Part shown: in pieces, positions 44,453 to 54,900 of the stretch
Layout of the letters: the number at the start of each line of letters is the position of its first letter
How positions within the stretch are numbered: position 1 is the first letter of the stretch
Source: Pseudomonadota bacterium
Lineage (GTDB): Bacteria > Pseudomonadota > Gammaproteobacteria > Burkholderiales > Burkholderiaceae_C
Length of the DNA stretch: 64,000 bases
Assembly: GCA_029780695.1 (NCBI GenBank)
Contig: JAKOYD010000131.1
Location: 23,282-87,281 of the forward strand
Direction: 5' to 3'
The notes under the pieces: generated by a model
Databases searched by the model: none
The model's input: only the letters and a program-made list of their open reading frames with translations
Told to the model about the DNA's origin: nothing
Translations under genes and position numbers: made by a program

Positions 44453-46435
44453 TCAGTAGGTCTGATCGAGTTGCGTCAGGATGGCCGGGTTTTCCAGCGT
44501 GCTGGTGTCCTGCGTGATTTGCTCGCCCTTGGCCAGGCTGCGCAGCAGGCGTCGCATGATCTTGCCCGAACGCGTCTTGGGCAGGTTTTCACCAAAGCGA
44601 ATGTCCTTGGGCTTGGCGATGGGGCCAATCTCCTTGGCAACCCAGTCGCGCAGTTCCTTGGCAATGGCCTTGGCCTCATCGCCCTGCGGCAGCGGGCGCT
44701 TGAGCACCACGAAGGCGCAAATCGCCTCGCCCGTGGTTTCGTCCGGACGACCCACCACGGCAGCTTCTGCCACCAGATCGGTTTTGGCGACCAGCGCGGA
44801 TTCGATTTCCATGGTGCCCATGCGGTGGCCCGACACGTTCAGCACGTCGTCGATGCGGCCGGTGATGCGGAAGTAGCCGCGCTCGGCGTCACGCACAGCA
44901 CCGTCACCGGCCAGATAGTAGCCCTTCAACTCCTCCGGGAAGTAGCTCTTCTTGAAGCGCTCGGGGTCGTTCCAGATGGTGCGGATCATGCTGGGCCAGG
45001 GCTTCTTCATCACCAGGATGCCGCCCGAGCCGTTGGGCACTTCGTTGCCCGACTCATCGACGATGGCGGCGAAGATGCCCGGCAGCGGCAGCGTGCAGGA
45101 GCCCGGCACCAGCGGCGTGGCGCCCGGCAGCGGGTTGATCATGTGGCCGCCGGTCTCGGTCTGCCAGAACGTGTCGACGATGGGGCAACGCTCGCCACCA
45201 ATGTTTTTGTAGTACCACATCCAGGCTTCGGGGTTGATCGGCTCGCCGACGCTGCCCAGGATGCGCAGGCTGCTCAAGTCCCAGTTCTTGGGGTGCACCT
45301 TTTCATTTGTCTCGGACGCCTTGATGAGCGAGCGGATCGCCGTGGGCGCCGTGTAGAAGATGCTGCACTTGTGGCGCTCGATCATCTGCCAGAAGCGGCC
45401 GGCGTCTGGGTACGTGGGCACGCCTTCAAAGACGATTTCGGTCGCCCCCGCGGCCAGCGGACCATAGGCGATGTAGCTGTGGCCGGTGACCCAGCCGATG
45501 TCGGCCGTGCACCAGAAGACGTCCTCGGGCTTGAGGTCGAACGTCCAGTCCATGGTGAGCTTGGCCCACAGGATGTAGCCACCGGTGGAATGCTGCACGC
45601 CCTTGGGCTTGCCGGTGGAGCCAGAGGTGTAGAGGATGAACAAGGGATGCTCGGCGTCCACGATTTCGGGGGCGCACTCGGTCGATTGGCCTTCCAGCAC
45701 TTGCTTGAAGGTCTTGTCGCGACCGGCCACCATGTTCACGGCGGTGGGCGTGCGCTCGTAGACGAACACGTTCTTGATCGATTCGCAACCGCCCATGCCG
45801 ATCGCCTCGTCCACGATGGCCTTCAGCGGCAGTTCCTTGCCGCCGCGCATCTGGTAGTTGGCGGTAATCACGGCCACGGCGCCAGCGTCCTGGATGCGCT
45901 CTTGCACCGCCTTGGCCGAGAAGCCGCCGAACACCACGCTGTGCGTGGCGCCGATGCGCGCGCAGGCCTGCATGGCGACCACGCCCTCAATGGTCATGGG
46001 CATGTAGACCAGCACTCGGTCGCCCTTCTTGATGCCATGTGCCTTCAGGCCGTTGGCGAACTGGCTGACGCGGGCCAGCAATTCCTTGTACGTGACCTTG
46101 GTGACTTCGCCGCCATCGGCTTCAAAGATGATGGCGGTCTTGTTCTCGACCGGCGTGCCCATGTGCTTGTCGAGGCAGTTGGCGCTGGCGTTCAGCTGGC
46201 CATCGGCAAACCACTTGTAGAACGGCTTGTTGGACTCGTCCAGCACCTGCGTGGGCGCCTTGGCCCACATCACGTTTTCTTTCGCCAGTCGGCTCCAGAA
46301 GCCGTCGAAGTCGCGCTCGGCCTCGTCGCACAGCGCCTTGTAGGCATCCATGCCGCTGATGCGCGCCGCCTTGACGGTCGCCTCGCTCGGTGGGAACACG
46401 CGGTTTTCGACCAAAACCGATTGAATGGCGCTCAT
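44453..46435 (-). CDS. acs: Acetyl-CoA synthetase (AMP-forming)
   Basis: 660 residues, standard Acs. It activates acetate to acetyl-CoA through acetyl-AMP. P-loop [18 protein letters not shown], adenine-site [10 protein letters not shown], hinge [21 protein letters not shown], and the catalytic Lys that is controlled by acetylation in [11 protein letters not shown]. The start [18 protein letters not shown] at 46435 has AGGAG upstream; a longer frame adds 21 unlikely residues. The 313-base gap upstream to fumC shows no gene; it contains an AGCTAT-type element near 46733. Confidence 0.97.
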   Translation of the reverse strand: MSAIQSVLVENRVFPPSEATVKAARISGMDAYKALCDEAERDFDGFWSRLAKENVMWAKAPTQVLDESNKPFYKWFADGQLNASANCLDKHMGTPVENKTAIIFEADGGEVTKVTYKELLARVSQFANGLKAHGIKKGDRVLVYMPMTIEGVVAMQACARIGATHSVVFGGFSAKAVQERIQDAGAVAVITANYQMRGGKELPLKAIVDEAIGMGGCESIKNVFVYERTPTAVNMVAGRDKTFKQVLEGQSTECAPEIVDAEHPLFILYTSGSTGKPKGVQHSTGGYILWAKLTMDWTFDLKPEDVFWCTADIGWVTGHSYIAYGPLAAGATEIVFEGVPTYPDAGRFWQMIERHKCSIFYTAPTAIRSLIKASETNEKVHPKNWDLSSLRILGSVGEPINPEAWMWYYKNIGGERCPIVDTFWQTETGGHMINPLPGATPLVPGSCTLPLPGIFAAIVDESGNEVPNGSGGILVMKKPWPSMIRTIWNDPERFKKSYFPEELKGYYLAGDGAVRDAERGYFRITGRIDDVLNVSGHRMGTMEIESALVAKTDLVAEAAVVGRPDETTGEAICAFVVLKRPLPQGDEAKAIAKELRDWVAKEIGPIAKPKDIRFGENLPKTRSGKIMRRLLRSLAKGEQITQDTSTLENPAILTQLDQTY

Positions 46436-46732
46436 GGGCCTTGTCTCCTGTAGGGTTGGATGATTGCGCCACGGGGCATGGCGCCCGCAGCAAACCATTT
46501 CATCATTCCGTCAGGCTCTTACAAAGCACTGACTGGCAGTGCGCACTCTACTCCAGCCAGCAGCCGACGCAGCGGACCATCGCCGCCGCACGCGGCGCGC
46601 TGCCTTGGCACCCAGCCGGCCCACGGTGCGGTGAAGATTTCTGCCGCCTGCCGCCAGCGGCCCTGGGTTGCCGACGCACCGCCATGAAACAAACATGCCG
46701 CTTGCGCTGTCCTGACGTGCGCCTATAGCTCA

Positions 46733-46755
46733 CATATTAATAGCAATCTAAGCCG
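46733..46755. repeat. AGCTAT-type short element at the fumC 3' end
   Basis: TATAGCTCACATATTAATAGC followed by AATCTAAGC, overlapping the last codons of fumC; a diverged family member. Confidence 0.4.
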
Positions 46756-48151
46756 CGCCCACCATCGCTGCCGGCACCACCCAGGCGTCGAACTGCTCCG
46801 CCGTCAAGTAACCCGTGGCCAGCGCCGCCTGACGCAGGCTCGTGCCATCGTGGTGCGCCTTCTTGGCAATCTGCGCCGCTTTGTCATAGCCGATGTGCGG
46901 GTTGAGCGCGGTCACCAGCATCAGCGACTGCTGCACCAGCTCGTCGATGCGCGCGCGATTGGGTGTGATGCCGACGGCGCAATGGTCGTTGAAACTGACC
47001 ATGCCGTCGGCCAGCAGGCGCACGCTCTGCAGAAAGTTGTGCGCGATCATGGGGCGGAACACGTTCAGCTCGAAGTTGCCCGATGCACCGCCGATGTTGA
47101 TCGCCACGTCGTTGCCCATCACCTGCGCGCACAGCATGGTCAGCGCCTCGCTCTGCGTCGGGTTGACCTTGCCGGGCATGATGGACGAGCCGGGCTCGTT
47201 TTCAGGAATCGACAACTCGCCAATGCCGCTGCGCGGCCCGCTGGCCAACCAGCGCACGTCGTTGGCGATTTTCATCAGACTCGCGGCCAGGCCCTTCAGC
47301 GCGCCATGCGCATGAACCAGTGCGTCGCATGAAGCCAGTGCCTCGAACTTGTTGGGTGCGGTGACAAAGGGCAGCCCCGTCAGGCGCGCCAGTTCAGCGG
47401 CGGTCGCTTCGGCATAACCCTGGGGCGCATTCAGGCCTGTGCCCACCGCCGTGCCGCCCAGCGCCAGTTCGCACAGGTGCGGCAAGGCGTCGCGCACGTG
47501 CCGCTCGGCATGATCGAGCTGCGCCACATAGCCTGAAAATTCCTGCCCCAGCGTCAACGGCGTGGCGTCTTGCAGATGGGTCCGCCCGATCTTGACGACG
47601 CCGGCGAAGTCACGCGATTTGGCGGCCAGCGTGGCGCGCAGCTTTTGCAGCGCGGGCAGCAGCCGGTTGACCAGCGCCTGCACCGCCGCTACGTGCATCG
47701 CGGTGGGAAACACGTCGTTGCTCGACTGGCTCTGGTTGACGTCGTCGTTGGGATGCACCAGGCGTGCGTCGCCGCGCGGGCCGCCCAGCAACTCGCTGGC
47801 GCGGTTGGCGATGACCTCGTTGAGGTTCATGTTGGTCTGCGTGCCCGAGCCGGTCTGCCAGACCACCAGGGGAAACTCGTCGGGGTGATGGCCGGACAAC
47901 ACCTCATCGGCTGCGGCGACGATGGCGTCGGCCTTCTTCTTGTCCAGCAAACCCAGCCGTTGATTCACTACTGCCGACGCGCGCTTGACCAACGCCAGCG
48001 CGTGAATGATCTCGCGCGGCTGGCGTTCGCCCGAGATGTCGAAATTGAGCAGCGAGCGCTGCGTCTGCGCCCCCCACAATTGATCGGCAGGCACGTTGAT
48101 GGGGCCGAAGGTGTCCCGTTCAACGCGGGTCGGTTTGTCAGCAGCGGTCAT
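46748..48151 (-). CDS. fumC: Class II fumarate hydratase
   Basis: 467 residues, the iron-independent, oxygen-stable fumarase of the aspartase/fumarase superfamily. Family regions are intact: [30 protein letters not shown], and the signature loop [15 protein letters not shown] with the catalytic Ser. It interconverts fumarate and malate. The start at 48151 ([21 protein letters not shown]) fits the family. It is divergent from a class I fumarase 93 bases away, an arrangement that could allow opposite control by iron or oxidative stress. Confidence 0.97.
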   Translation of the reverse strand: MTAADKPTRVERDTFGPINVPADQLWGAQTQRSLLNFDISGERQPREIIHALALVKRASAVVNQRLGLLDKKKADAIVAAADEVLSGHHPDEFPLVVWQTGSGTQTNMNLNEVIANRASELLGGPRGDARLVHPNDDVNQSQSSNDVFPTAMHVAAVQALVNRLLPALQKLRATLAAKSRDFAGVVKIGRTHLQDATPLTLGQEFSGYVAQLDHAERHVRDALPHLCELALGGTAVGTGLNAPQGYAEATAAELARLTGLPFVTAPNKFEALASCDALVHAHGALKGLAASLMKIANDVRWLASGPRSGIGELSIPENEPGSSIMPGKVNPTQSEALTMLCAQVMGNDVAINIGGASGNFELNVFRPMIAHNFLQSVRLLADGMVSFNDHCAVGITPNRARIDELVQQSLMLVTALNPHIGYDKAAQIAKKAHHDGTSLRQAALATGYLTAEQFDAWVVPAAMVGAA

Positions 48152-48244
48152 GGGGCAGCCTGTCAAAATGGAGGGTTGAGGCGACGGTATCAGACCCTCG
48201 ATGTCCCGCGCCAGCGCCACAGCATTTCACGATAAGGAGCTTCC

Positions 48245-49795
48245 ATGACCGCCATCAAGCAAGACGATTTGATCGAATCCGTCGCCGCCGCGCTGCAGTA
48301 CATCAGCTATTACCACCCGGCCGACTACATCGCCCACCTGGCGCGCGCCTATGAGCGAGAGCAGTCGCCCGCCGCCAAGGACGCGATGGCGCAGATCCTC
48401 ACCAACAGCAAGATGAGCGCCACCGGCCACCGGCCCATCTGCCAGGACACGGGCATCGTCAACGTGTTTTTGAAAGTGGGCATGGACGTGCGCTGGGACG
48501 GCTTCACCGGCAGCTTGGACGACGCCATCAACGAGGGCGTGCGCCGCGGCTACAACCACCCCGACAACACGCTGCGCGCAAGCGTGGTGGCCGACCCGCA
48601 GTTCGCCCGCAAGAACACCAAGGACAACACGCCCGCCGTCATCGTGACCGAGATCGTGCCCGGCAACACGGTGGACGTAACGGTGGCCGCCAAGGGCGGC
48701 GGCTCTGAAAACAAGAGCAAGATGGTCATGCTGAACCCGAGCGACAGCCTGGTCGACTGGGTGCTGAAGACGGTGCCCACCATGGGCGCCGGCTGGTGCC
48801 CGCCCGGCATGCTGGGCATCGGCATCGGCGGCACGGCCGAAAAAGCCGTGCTGCTGGCCAAGCAATCGCTGATGGACGACCTGGACATGTACCAGCTGCA
48901 GGCCAAGGCCGCCAAGGGCGATGCGCTGTCCGACGTGGAAAAACTGCGCCTGGAGCTGTTCGAGAAAGTCAATGCGCTCGGCATTGGCGCGCAGGGCTTG
49001 GGCGGCCTGACGACGGTGCTGGACGTGAAGGTTGCCATGTACCCGACGCACGCCGCCAGCAAGCCCGTGGCGATGATCCCCAACTGCGCCGCCACGCGCC
49101 ACGCGCACTTTGTGCTGGACGGCAGCGGGCCGGTCTACCTGGACCCGCCCTCGCTCGATCTGTGGCCCAAGGTCGATTGGACGCCCGACACCGAGAAGAG
49201 CCAGCGCGTCGACCTGAACACGCTGACCAAGGAGCAGGTCGCGTCGTGGAAACCCGGGCAAACCCTGCTGCTCAACGGCAAGATGCTCACAGGCCGCGAC
49301 GCCGCCCACAAGCGCATCCAGGACATGCTGGCCAAGGGCGAAAAGCTGCCGGTGGACTTCACCAACCGCGTCATCTATTACGTCGGTCCGGTCGATCCGG
49401 TGGGCGATGAAGCCGTCGGCCCCGCCGGCCCCACCACCGCCACCCGCATGGACAAGTTCACCGACATGATGCTGGCGCAGACCGGCCTCATCGCCATGGT
49501 CGGCAAGGCCGAACGCGGCCCCACCGCCATCGAGGCGATCAAGAAGCACAAGAGCGCCTATCTGATGGCCGTGGGCGGCGCCGCCTACCTCGTCAGCAAG
49601 GCCATCAAGACCGCCAAGGTGGTCGGCTTTGAAGACCTGGGCATGGAAGCCATTTACGAATTCGACGTGGTCGACATGCCCGTGACCGTGGCCGTCGATG
49701 CCGGCGGCACCAGCGCCCACATCACCGGCCCGGCCGAATGGGAAAAGCGCATCGCCTCGGGCGAATTCAAGGGCATCTCGGTCGCGGCCGCTTGA
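48245..49795 (+). CDS. Class I fumarate hydratase (4Fe-4S, oxygen-sensitive type)
   Basis: 516 residues. The N-terminal alpha domain and C-terminal beta domain are fused as in FumA/FumB. Cluster cysteines are in PICQDTGIVNVF, MGAGWCPPGMLG and MIPNCAATRHAHF. The C-terminal part has TTATRMDKFTDMM and DLGMEAIYEFDVVDMP. AAGGAG lies seven bases before the ATG. Its stop codon overlaps a TTG start of murI. The same reaction is encoded by the divergent fumC, so the cell has two unrelated enzymes for one step. Confidence 0.96.
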   Translation: MTAIKQDDLIESVAAALQYISYYHPADYIAHLARAYEREQSPAAKDAMAQILTNSKMSATGHRPICQDTGIVNVFLKVGMDVRWDGFTGSLDDAINEGVRRGYNHPDNTLRASVVADPQFARKNTKDNTPAVIVTEIVPGNTVDVTVAAKGGGSENKSKMVMLNPSDSLVDWVLKTVPTMGAGWCPPGMLGIGIGGTAEKAVLLAKQSLMDDLDMYQLQAKAAKGDALSDVEKLRLELFEKVNALGIGAQGLGGLTTVLDVKVAMYPTHAASKPVAMIPNCAATRHAHFVLDGSGPVYLDPPSLDLWPKVDWTPDTEKSQRVDLNTLTKEQVASWKPGQTLLLNGKMLTGRDAAHKRIQDMLAKGEKLPVDFTNRVIYYVGPVDPVGDEAVGPAGPTTATRMDKFTDMMLAQTGLIAMVGKAERGPTAIEAIKKHKSAYLMAVGGAAYLVSKAIKTAKVVGFEDLGMEAIYEFDVVDMPVTVAVDAGGTSAHITGPAEWEKRIASGEFKGISVAAA

Positions 49796-50673
49796 GATTG
49801 CCGCAGCACAGCATAGACCGCGCCGCGCCCATCGGCGTGTTCGACAGCGGCATTGGCGGGCTGTCGGTGCTGCAGGCGTTGCGCGCGGCCTTGCCGGGCG
49901 AAGATCTGGTCTACGTGGCCGACAGCGCGCACACGCCGTATGGCGAGCGCAGTGACGCGTTCATCACCCAACGCACCAGCGCCATCGCCCGGCACCTGCG
50001 CGACGCGCACGGCGCCAAGCTGCTGGTGATAGCGTGCAATACCGCCAGCGCGGCCGCTGCGCACGTGGTGCGGCAGGACAACCCAGGCTGGCCGGTGGTC
50101 GCCATCGAGCCCGCGCTGAAACCTGCGGCACACCATACGCGAACTGGCCACGTGGGCGTGCTGGCCACGCGCAGCACCCTGGCAAGCCGAAAGTTCGCGG
50201 CCTTGCGCGCGGCGGTCACGTCCGCTCACCAGGACGTGCGATTCAGCGAGGTCGCCTGCGACGGGCTGGCCGCGTCCATCGAGCGCTGGGCGCAAGGCGG
50301 CGACGGCAGCGCCAGCCGCGACCTGCTGGCGCGCTATTTGGGACAACTGGGCGAACTGGGCGCCGCCGCCCAAGCGATCGACACCTTGGTGCTCGGCTGC
50401 ACGCATTACCCGCTGATTCGAGAGCAGATCCAGCAGCAATTGCCGCCGGGTGTCGGCATCGTCGACTCGGGCCTGCCGGTGGCCCGCCACGCCCGGCGCC
50501 TGCTGCATTCGACAGGGCTGCTGCGCGACGAGACAACGGGCGATGAAGCACTGTCGCAGGCATCGCTGCGTCTGCTGGCCACCGGCTCGGTGCAAACGTT
50601 GCGCGCTGCCGCGCAGCGCTGGCTCACGCCCACAACGGCCGCGCTGCCCGACGTGGAAACGTTGGCGCTCTGA
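49792..50673 (+). CDS. murI: Glutamate racemase
   Basis: 293 residues. The two catalytic Cys are in LVIACNTASAAAA and LVLGCTHYPLIR, and the substrate loop is IGVFDSGIGGLSVL. It makes D-glutamate for peptidoglycan. The start is most likely TTG at 49792 or 49798; the first overlaps the fumarase stop (TTGA), indicating translational coupling. Extending further upstream adds an Arg/Gly stretch that is the shadow of the fumarase coding region. An unusual operon partner, since murI is not usually linked to fumarase. Confidence 0.93.
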   Translation: MRLPQHSIDRAAPIGVFDSGIGGLSVLQALRAALPGEDLVYVADSAHTPYGERSDAFITQRTSAIARHLRDAHGAKLLVIACNTASAAAAHVVRQDNPGWPVVAIEPALKPAAHHTRTGHVGVLATRSTLASRKFAALRAAVTSAHQDVRFSEVACDGLAASIERWAQGGDGSASRDLLARYLGQLGELGAAAQAIDTLVLGCTHYPLIREQIQQQLPPGVGIVDSGLPVARHARRLLHSTGLLRDETTGDEALSQASLRLLATGSVQTLRAAAQRWLTPTTAALPDVETLAL

Positions 50674-50691
50674 CCGCGCCGCACTGCGCCG

Positions 50692-51321
50692 TCAGTGCAG
50701 ATGGCGTGGCCGGCGGCCGCTGCCGTGGCCCGACGAGCCACCGCCACCGGGCCCGCGCGGCGGCTTGCCCAGTTCCAGCGAGCTGGTCAGCGCCGAATAG
50801 CGGCCCGCGAACAGCTTGTCGATCTCGGCCACCACGCCGCCCAGTTCGGCGCCGTCAAAATGGCGTTCCATCAGGGCGACCACGTCTTCAACCAGAAGGT
50901 TGCGCTGCGCCTGCATGATGGCTTCGGGCGTCGGACCGACGAACAGCAGCACGAAGTCGTCGCGCGACTCACGGCCATCGTCTTCGTCCTCGTCGTCGAA
51001 TTCGGCGTCGTAGAAGGTCACCTCGATCTGCGTGCCCTGAGCCGACAGCTCGTTCAGGTTCATGCACAGATCATCGAGCTGATGGCGAAAATCCTCGTCG
51101 CCTTCCAGTGTCCAGCACATCTGCAGCAGGTGCTGATGGGGGTCGAAGCGAATGCCCGGCTCGTCCTCGTACATGCTGGCCGCTGCGTCGGCCAGCGAAC
51201 GGGCGCCAATGTACTTCCAGAGGGGTTTCAGGGCGTCCTGCAGGGCGTCAAACCCCACATCGGCGCGCAATGTCACGTCGCCATGCACGTGAATCTCGAA
51301 CGGTGCTGCTTGATGACTCAT
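50692..51321 (-). CDS. Conserved acidic protein of unknown function
   Basis: 209 residues. It has no signal peptide or membrane span. The centre is very acidic (DAEFDDEDEDDGRESRDDF) and the C-terminal 25 residues are Gly/Pro/Arg rich and probably disordered. The N-terminal half (FDALQDALKPLWKYIGARSLADAAASMYEDEPGIRFDP) looks globular. I cannot assign a family with confidence. AAGGAAA precedes the ATG. It converges with murI and lies 18 bases from the tRNA-Leu gene. Confidence 0.75.
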   Translation of the reverse strand: MSHQAAPFEIHVHGDVTLRADVGFDALQDALKPLWKYIGARSLADAAASMYEDEPGIRFDPHQHLLQMCWTLEGDEDFRHQLDDLCMNLNELSAQGTQIEVTFYDAEFDDEDEDDGRESRDDFVLLFVGPTPEAIMQAQRNLLVEDVVALMERHFDGAELGGVVAEIDKLFAGRYSALTSSLELGKPPRGPGGGGSSGHGSGRRPRHLH

Positions 51322-51339
51322 GGCGTTTCCTTAGCTGAC

Positions 51340-51432
51340 TGGTACCCCGGGCCGGGATCGAACCGGCACGCCCCTTTTCAGGAAAGCGGCGGATTTTAAG
51401 TCCGCAGTGTCTACCAGTTTCACCACCGGGGC
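51340..51432 (-). tRNA. tRNA-Leu (anticodon TAA)
   Basis: Reading the minus strand gives a complete leucine tRNA with a long variable arm: acceptor GCCCCGG paired with CCGGGGT, D arm TGGTGAAACTGGTAGAC, anticodon stem-loop GCGGACTTAAAATCCGC (TAA), T arm GCCGGTTCGATCCCGGC, and an encoded CCA at 51340-51342. Confidence 0.97.
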
Positions 51433-51498
51433 CGAACACGCATTCTCGCAGGCCAGCGGGTCTGCGCGGCGGGTACGGGAATCAGGCGAGGGGGAAGG

Positions 51499-51543
51499 TG
51501 GAGGCGCGATCCGGAGTCGAACCGGACTAGACGGATTTGCAAT
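51499..51543 (-). other. 3' fragment of tRNA-Cys: likely attachment site of the downstream element
   Basis: On the minus strand ATTGCAAATCCGTCTAG, the T arm TCCGGTTCGACTCCGGA, acceptor CGCGCC-T and CCA match the 3' half of bacterial tRNA-Cys (GCA anticodon). Upstream of the anticodon loop (51544-51579) the sequence no longer folds: the anticodon 5' strand does not pair, there is no D stem, and the acceptor has a mismatch. This is the pattern left when an element integrates at the anticodon loop and carries the repaired 3' half at its other end. Confidence 0.75.
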
Positions 51544-51625
51544 GCCCCAACTCCCTTGTGCGACAACCACTTAGGCGCCTGCTTCATCTGAATTGGTAGC
51601 AGGCTTCAAAACTCCGCCTGCGGCC

Positions 51626-51631
51626 TATACT
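51626..51631 (+). promoter_or_regulatory. -10 box of the small membrane gene
   Basis: TATACT ends seven bases before the ATG at 51639, so transcription would start at or near the start codon. The -35 region is weak (CTTCAA at 51604). Confidence 0.4.
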
Positions 51632-51638
51632 GCCGCTC

Positions 51639-51998
51639 ATGGTGATCATACGGCGGCTGCGATTCTTCTGGTCCTGCCTGTGCCTGCTGCTTGCGGTCGG
51701 CACCGCGGCCCTTGCGCTTGTACCTGGCCCCTCGCAGCCAACCTCGCCGTGGGCGGTTGTCGTCGCCGCCGCGGTCGCGTTCTACGGGCTGGCGCTCAGC
51801 TGGTACGGCCGGCCGTTCATATCCGCGGCCCGCCAGTTCCTTTTCGCGGGCATCCTGCCAGCGTTCTTCGCCGTGCTCTCGTTCGGACAAGTTCCTGCTC
51901 CTGCGATGGTGACTATCCTGACGGGCACCGCGGTGCTCGGCAGCGTGCTGCTTATTGCTGTGTCGCTGGTTCGCGGGTTTCGTCGTGGCCGCCGGTGA
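51639..51998 (+). CDS. Four-helix membrane protein at the edge of the integrated element
   Basis: 119 residues with four predicted membrane helices (FWSCLCLLLAVGTAALALV; PWAVVVAAAVAFYGLALSWY; FLFAGILPAFFAVLSF; VTILTGTAVLGSVLLIAVSLV) and a basic C terminus. It is not recognised. It sits between the tRNA-Cys fragment and the convergent giant gene, overlapping the latter's 3' end by 47 bases. A -10-like box lies just upstream. Small membrane proteins in this position are often lysogenic-conversion genes, but that is inference. Confidence 0.65.
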   Translation: MVIIRRLRFFWSCLCLLLAVGTAALALVPGPSQPTSPWAVVVAAAVAFYGLALSWYGRPFISAARQFLFAGILPAFFAVLSFGQVPAPAMVTILTGTAVLGSVLLIAVSLVRGFRRGRR

Positions 51999-54900
51999 CG
52001 TAGCCGCGGTACAGCGCGTTGGCGGGCATTGACTTGAGCGCGAACGACTCGAACTCGCGCCGCCCGCCCAACACCTGCGCGCCCTGCACCAACTGCTCCA
52101 CCGTAGGCCCGGCCAGCGCTCCGACGCCCACGCCGCCGCGCTGGATGTCCTGCAGGAAGTCGGTGCCGAACTGGCCCACGCCGTACAGGCCGGCGCGCTC
52201 CACACCGTTGCTGATGTAGTCCCAGGCGCCCCAATTCTTCTTCCACTCGGGCTCCTCGCCGCCGCCCTGGATCAGCCCGCGCACGTAGTCGGCCGCGATC
52301 ATCACCGGTACATAGCCGGCCAGCGCAACCGCCGGGCCATAGTTGCCCGCCTTCACCTCGTGCAGCACGCGGTCAAGGATGGTGTGCTGGAACGAGTAGA
52401 TGAACTGCTTGAAGTGCGCCACCAGCATCCAGTTGGGGTCGTTCATCCAGATCGTCCGGTCGGCCGCGTCGGGGCGCAGGATCGCGCCATCGACCCAGCG
52501 GTTGATGGCCACGGCGTACTTGTCCTCCGCGGCCGGCAGCCAGTTGCCGCGCGCGTCGAAATCGCTGCGGCTCAGCCCCAGCTCGGCCAGGTAGCGGTCG
52601 CTGTGGCGGTTCGGGCTGCGCACGTGGCGCTCTATGAATTTCATAGCTGCCTGCGAAGCAGCCACGCGGGTCGAGCGCGTGTACTGCTCCATGAGGTTCC
52701 AGCGGAAGAATTGCTCGTTGATCTTCTTGCCGAGCCCCGAGGTGGCGCCCTCGCTGTACATGTCGGACATGAACGTCGACAGGGCCGACGATTCGATCAC
52801 GCCCAGCGTCTCGGCCAGCTGCGTCGCGTCGTCGAACTGGTAGTCCTTCTTCAGCAGCGTGCCCACCGACTCCTTCATGCCGCGCGTGAAGCCGCGCCAG
52901 GCGTCGCCCACCGTGCCGCCGCGCACCACGATGCCGATCGGGTCGACGATTGAGCTGAACAGCGCCAGCGGCAGCAGCCGGATGTTCTGGTAGACCAGCA
53001 TGTTGCCCATCAGCTGCCGCGCGCGCGGGTCGATGTTGCCGCCCAGCGTGCCGGTGACGCCCTTGAGGTAGTCCTTGGTCACGGCCAGCTGGTCGGCGGT
53101 CGCGCCGTCCTGCTCAGCCTGCGCCAGCAGCGCGTCGAGCCTCTCGTTCTTGCTGCCGAAGCGCCGCGCCCATTCGGCGCGCTTGGTGGCCTGCCGGGTG
53201 TAGTTCGTCAGGATGCCGCGCAGGTCCTTGACCATGAACGGCTCGGCGTCCGCGCCGCTGATCATCGCCAGTTCGCGCGTCTTGCTCGCCTGCATGCCGG
53301 GGCGGTCAACGGCCAGGCCGATGTCATAGCCGCCCTGGTTCAGCAGCGTGGTCATCACGCCGCGCGGCAGCTGGTACTGGTCCAGCATCGCGCGAAACGC
53401 CTTCGGGTCGCGGGCGATCAGCTCCGGGCTCCACACGCGCGGGAAGTAGTTCTTGCCGTAACCCGTGTCCCCCATGACGACGCCCGCGCCGCGCAGATAG
53501 GTGAACATGTCGTCCAGATACGCCCGCACCTGCACGCGCAGCGCCTCGGCCTCCGGTGTCACCGCCGACGTCTCGGTCTGCAGCGCCGCCAGCGCCTTGC
53601 CCATGGTGTCTTCGGACACACCCTCGAACATCGCGCCCAGCTTGTTCAGCTGCTCGGTGTTGCGCACGCGCGCGGCCGGCAGGTAGCCGGGGTCGGCCCC
53701 TTCGCTGGTGTGCTCCAGCTTCACCAGGTCGGCGATGCGCGTGAGCGAGGCGTTCTCCATGTCGCGCACACGCGCGTGCCCCGCGCTGAGCACGGCGCCG
53801 TACAGCCGCTCCAGCGGCGCCTTGATGTCGTTCAGCGCGTCCACTGCGCGGTTGCGCCCGATCTCCAGCGTGGCACGCTTGATCGCCGGAACGTTGTTGC
53901 CGTCCCGCACCAGCCCGCCCTGCTCCAGGTACTCGAAGACCGCCAGCGCACGCTCGTCGTTCGTCATGATGCCCAACACCTTCAGGATGGCGCGCTGGAC
54001 GCGCTCGAACAGGCTGCGCGGCGCGGCGCCCAGCTTGAAGCCCTTCGGGTCGGCGCTCCAGAACTGGTAGGCGAACGCGGCGGCTTCCTCCGGGTCGCCC
54101 AGCTGCTTCAGCGCCTCGGGCGAGTGCTTCAGGCGCTCGCGCAGCTGCGCCATCACCACCGGCGACTGCGCCACTGCCTCGACGATCTTCTGCACATCGC
54201 CAATGCCCAGGTCGCGCAGTTCCTGGAACACGCCGTGCAGCGCCTCGTGATGGGCGGTGCCCATCGGGTCGAGCGCCGTGGTGGCCAGCCGCAGCACGTG
54301 CTCGCCGGTCTTGGCGCGCTGGTGGTACTCGCCAGCGTGGCCCATGGTCGCCACGAACTCCACCACGGCCTTTGGGCCCAGCACCTTCTCGACGTACGCC
54401 TTGGCCTCGGCCTGCTGCTGTGCGCTCATCGCCTGGGTGCCGGGGCGGGTGGCGTCCATGCTGTAGCGAACCGTGCCAGCGGCATAGGCCGCCTTTGGCG
54501 AGCTATTCAGAAGCTCGCGGATGCGCGCATTGCCCGCGTCGACCAGCCGCGCCGGTGCGTCGGCGTCGTTCATGTCCTTGACCGCCCGCTGCAGCTCCTT
54601 GGGATTGTCGTGGCGCTTGAGCTCGTTGAAGAGTTTCGTGTCGTCGGCCTTGGCGCGCTCCTGCAGCGCCGCCCGGCGCTCCTTCACTTCGGCCAGGGTC
54701 AAGGTGCTGTCCTGCGTGGCCTTCATGGCCGCCGCACCCAGGTCGATCATCTGGCTCAGCGCGCTGGTGTGCTTCTCGCCCAGCCCCAGCGCGCGGCGCG
54801 CGATGGCCACGAACGCGTCCCACGCCGTGGCCACCTTGCCCAGCAGCCCCTGCACCTCCGCGCTGGCCGGAATCGCCTTCAGGCGCTCCTGCGTGTAGGG

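Noticed and set aside
46511..46733. Small frames of about 61 residues between acs and fumC
   Set aside because: No ribosome site, no conserved pattern, and Arg/Cys-rich composition typical of chance frames.
51499..51579. A functional tRNA-Cys
   Set aside because: The anticodon stem cannot pair, the D stem is missing and the length before the anticodon is too long; only the 3' half is intact.
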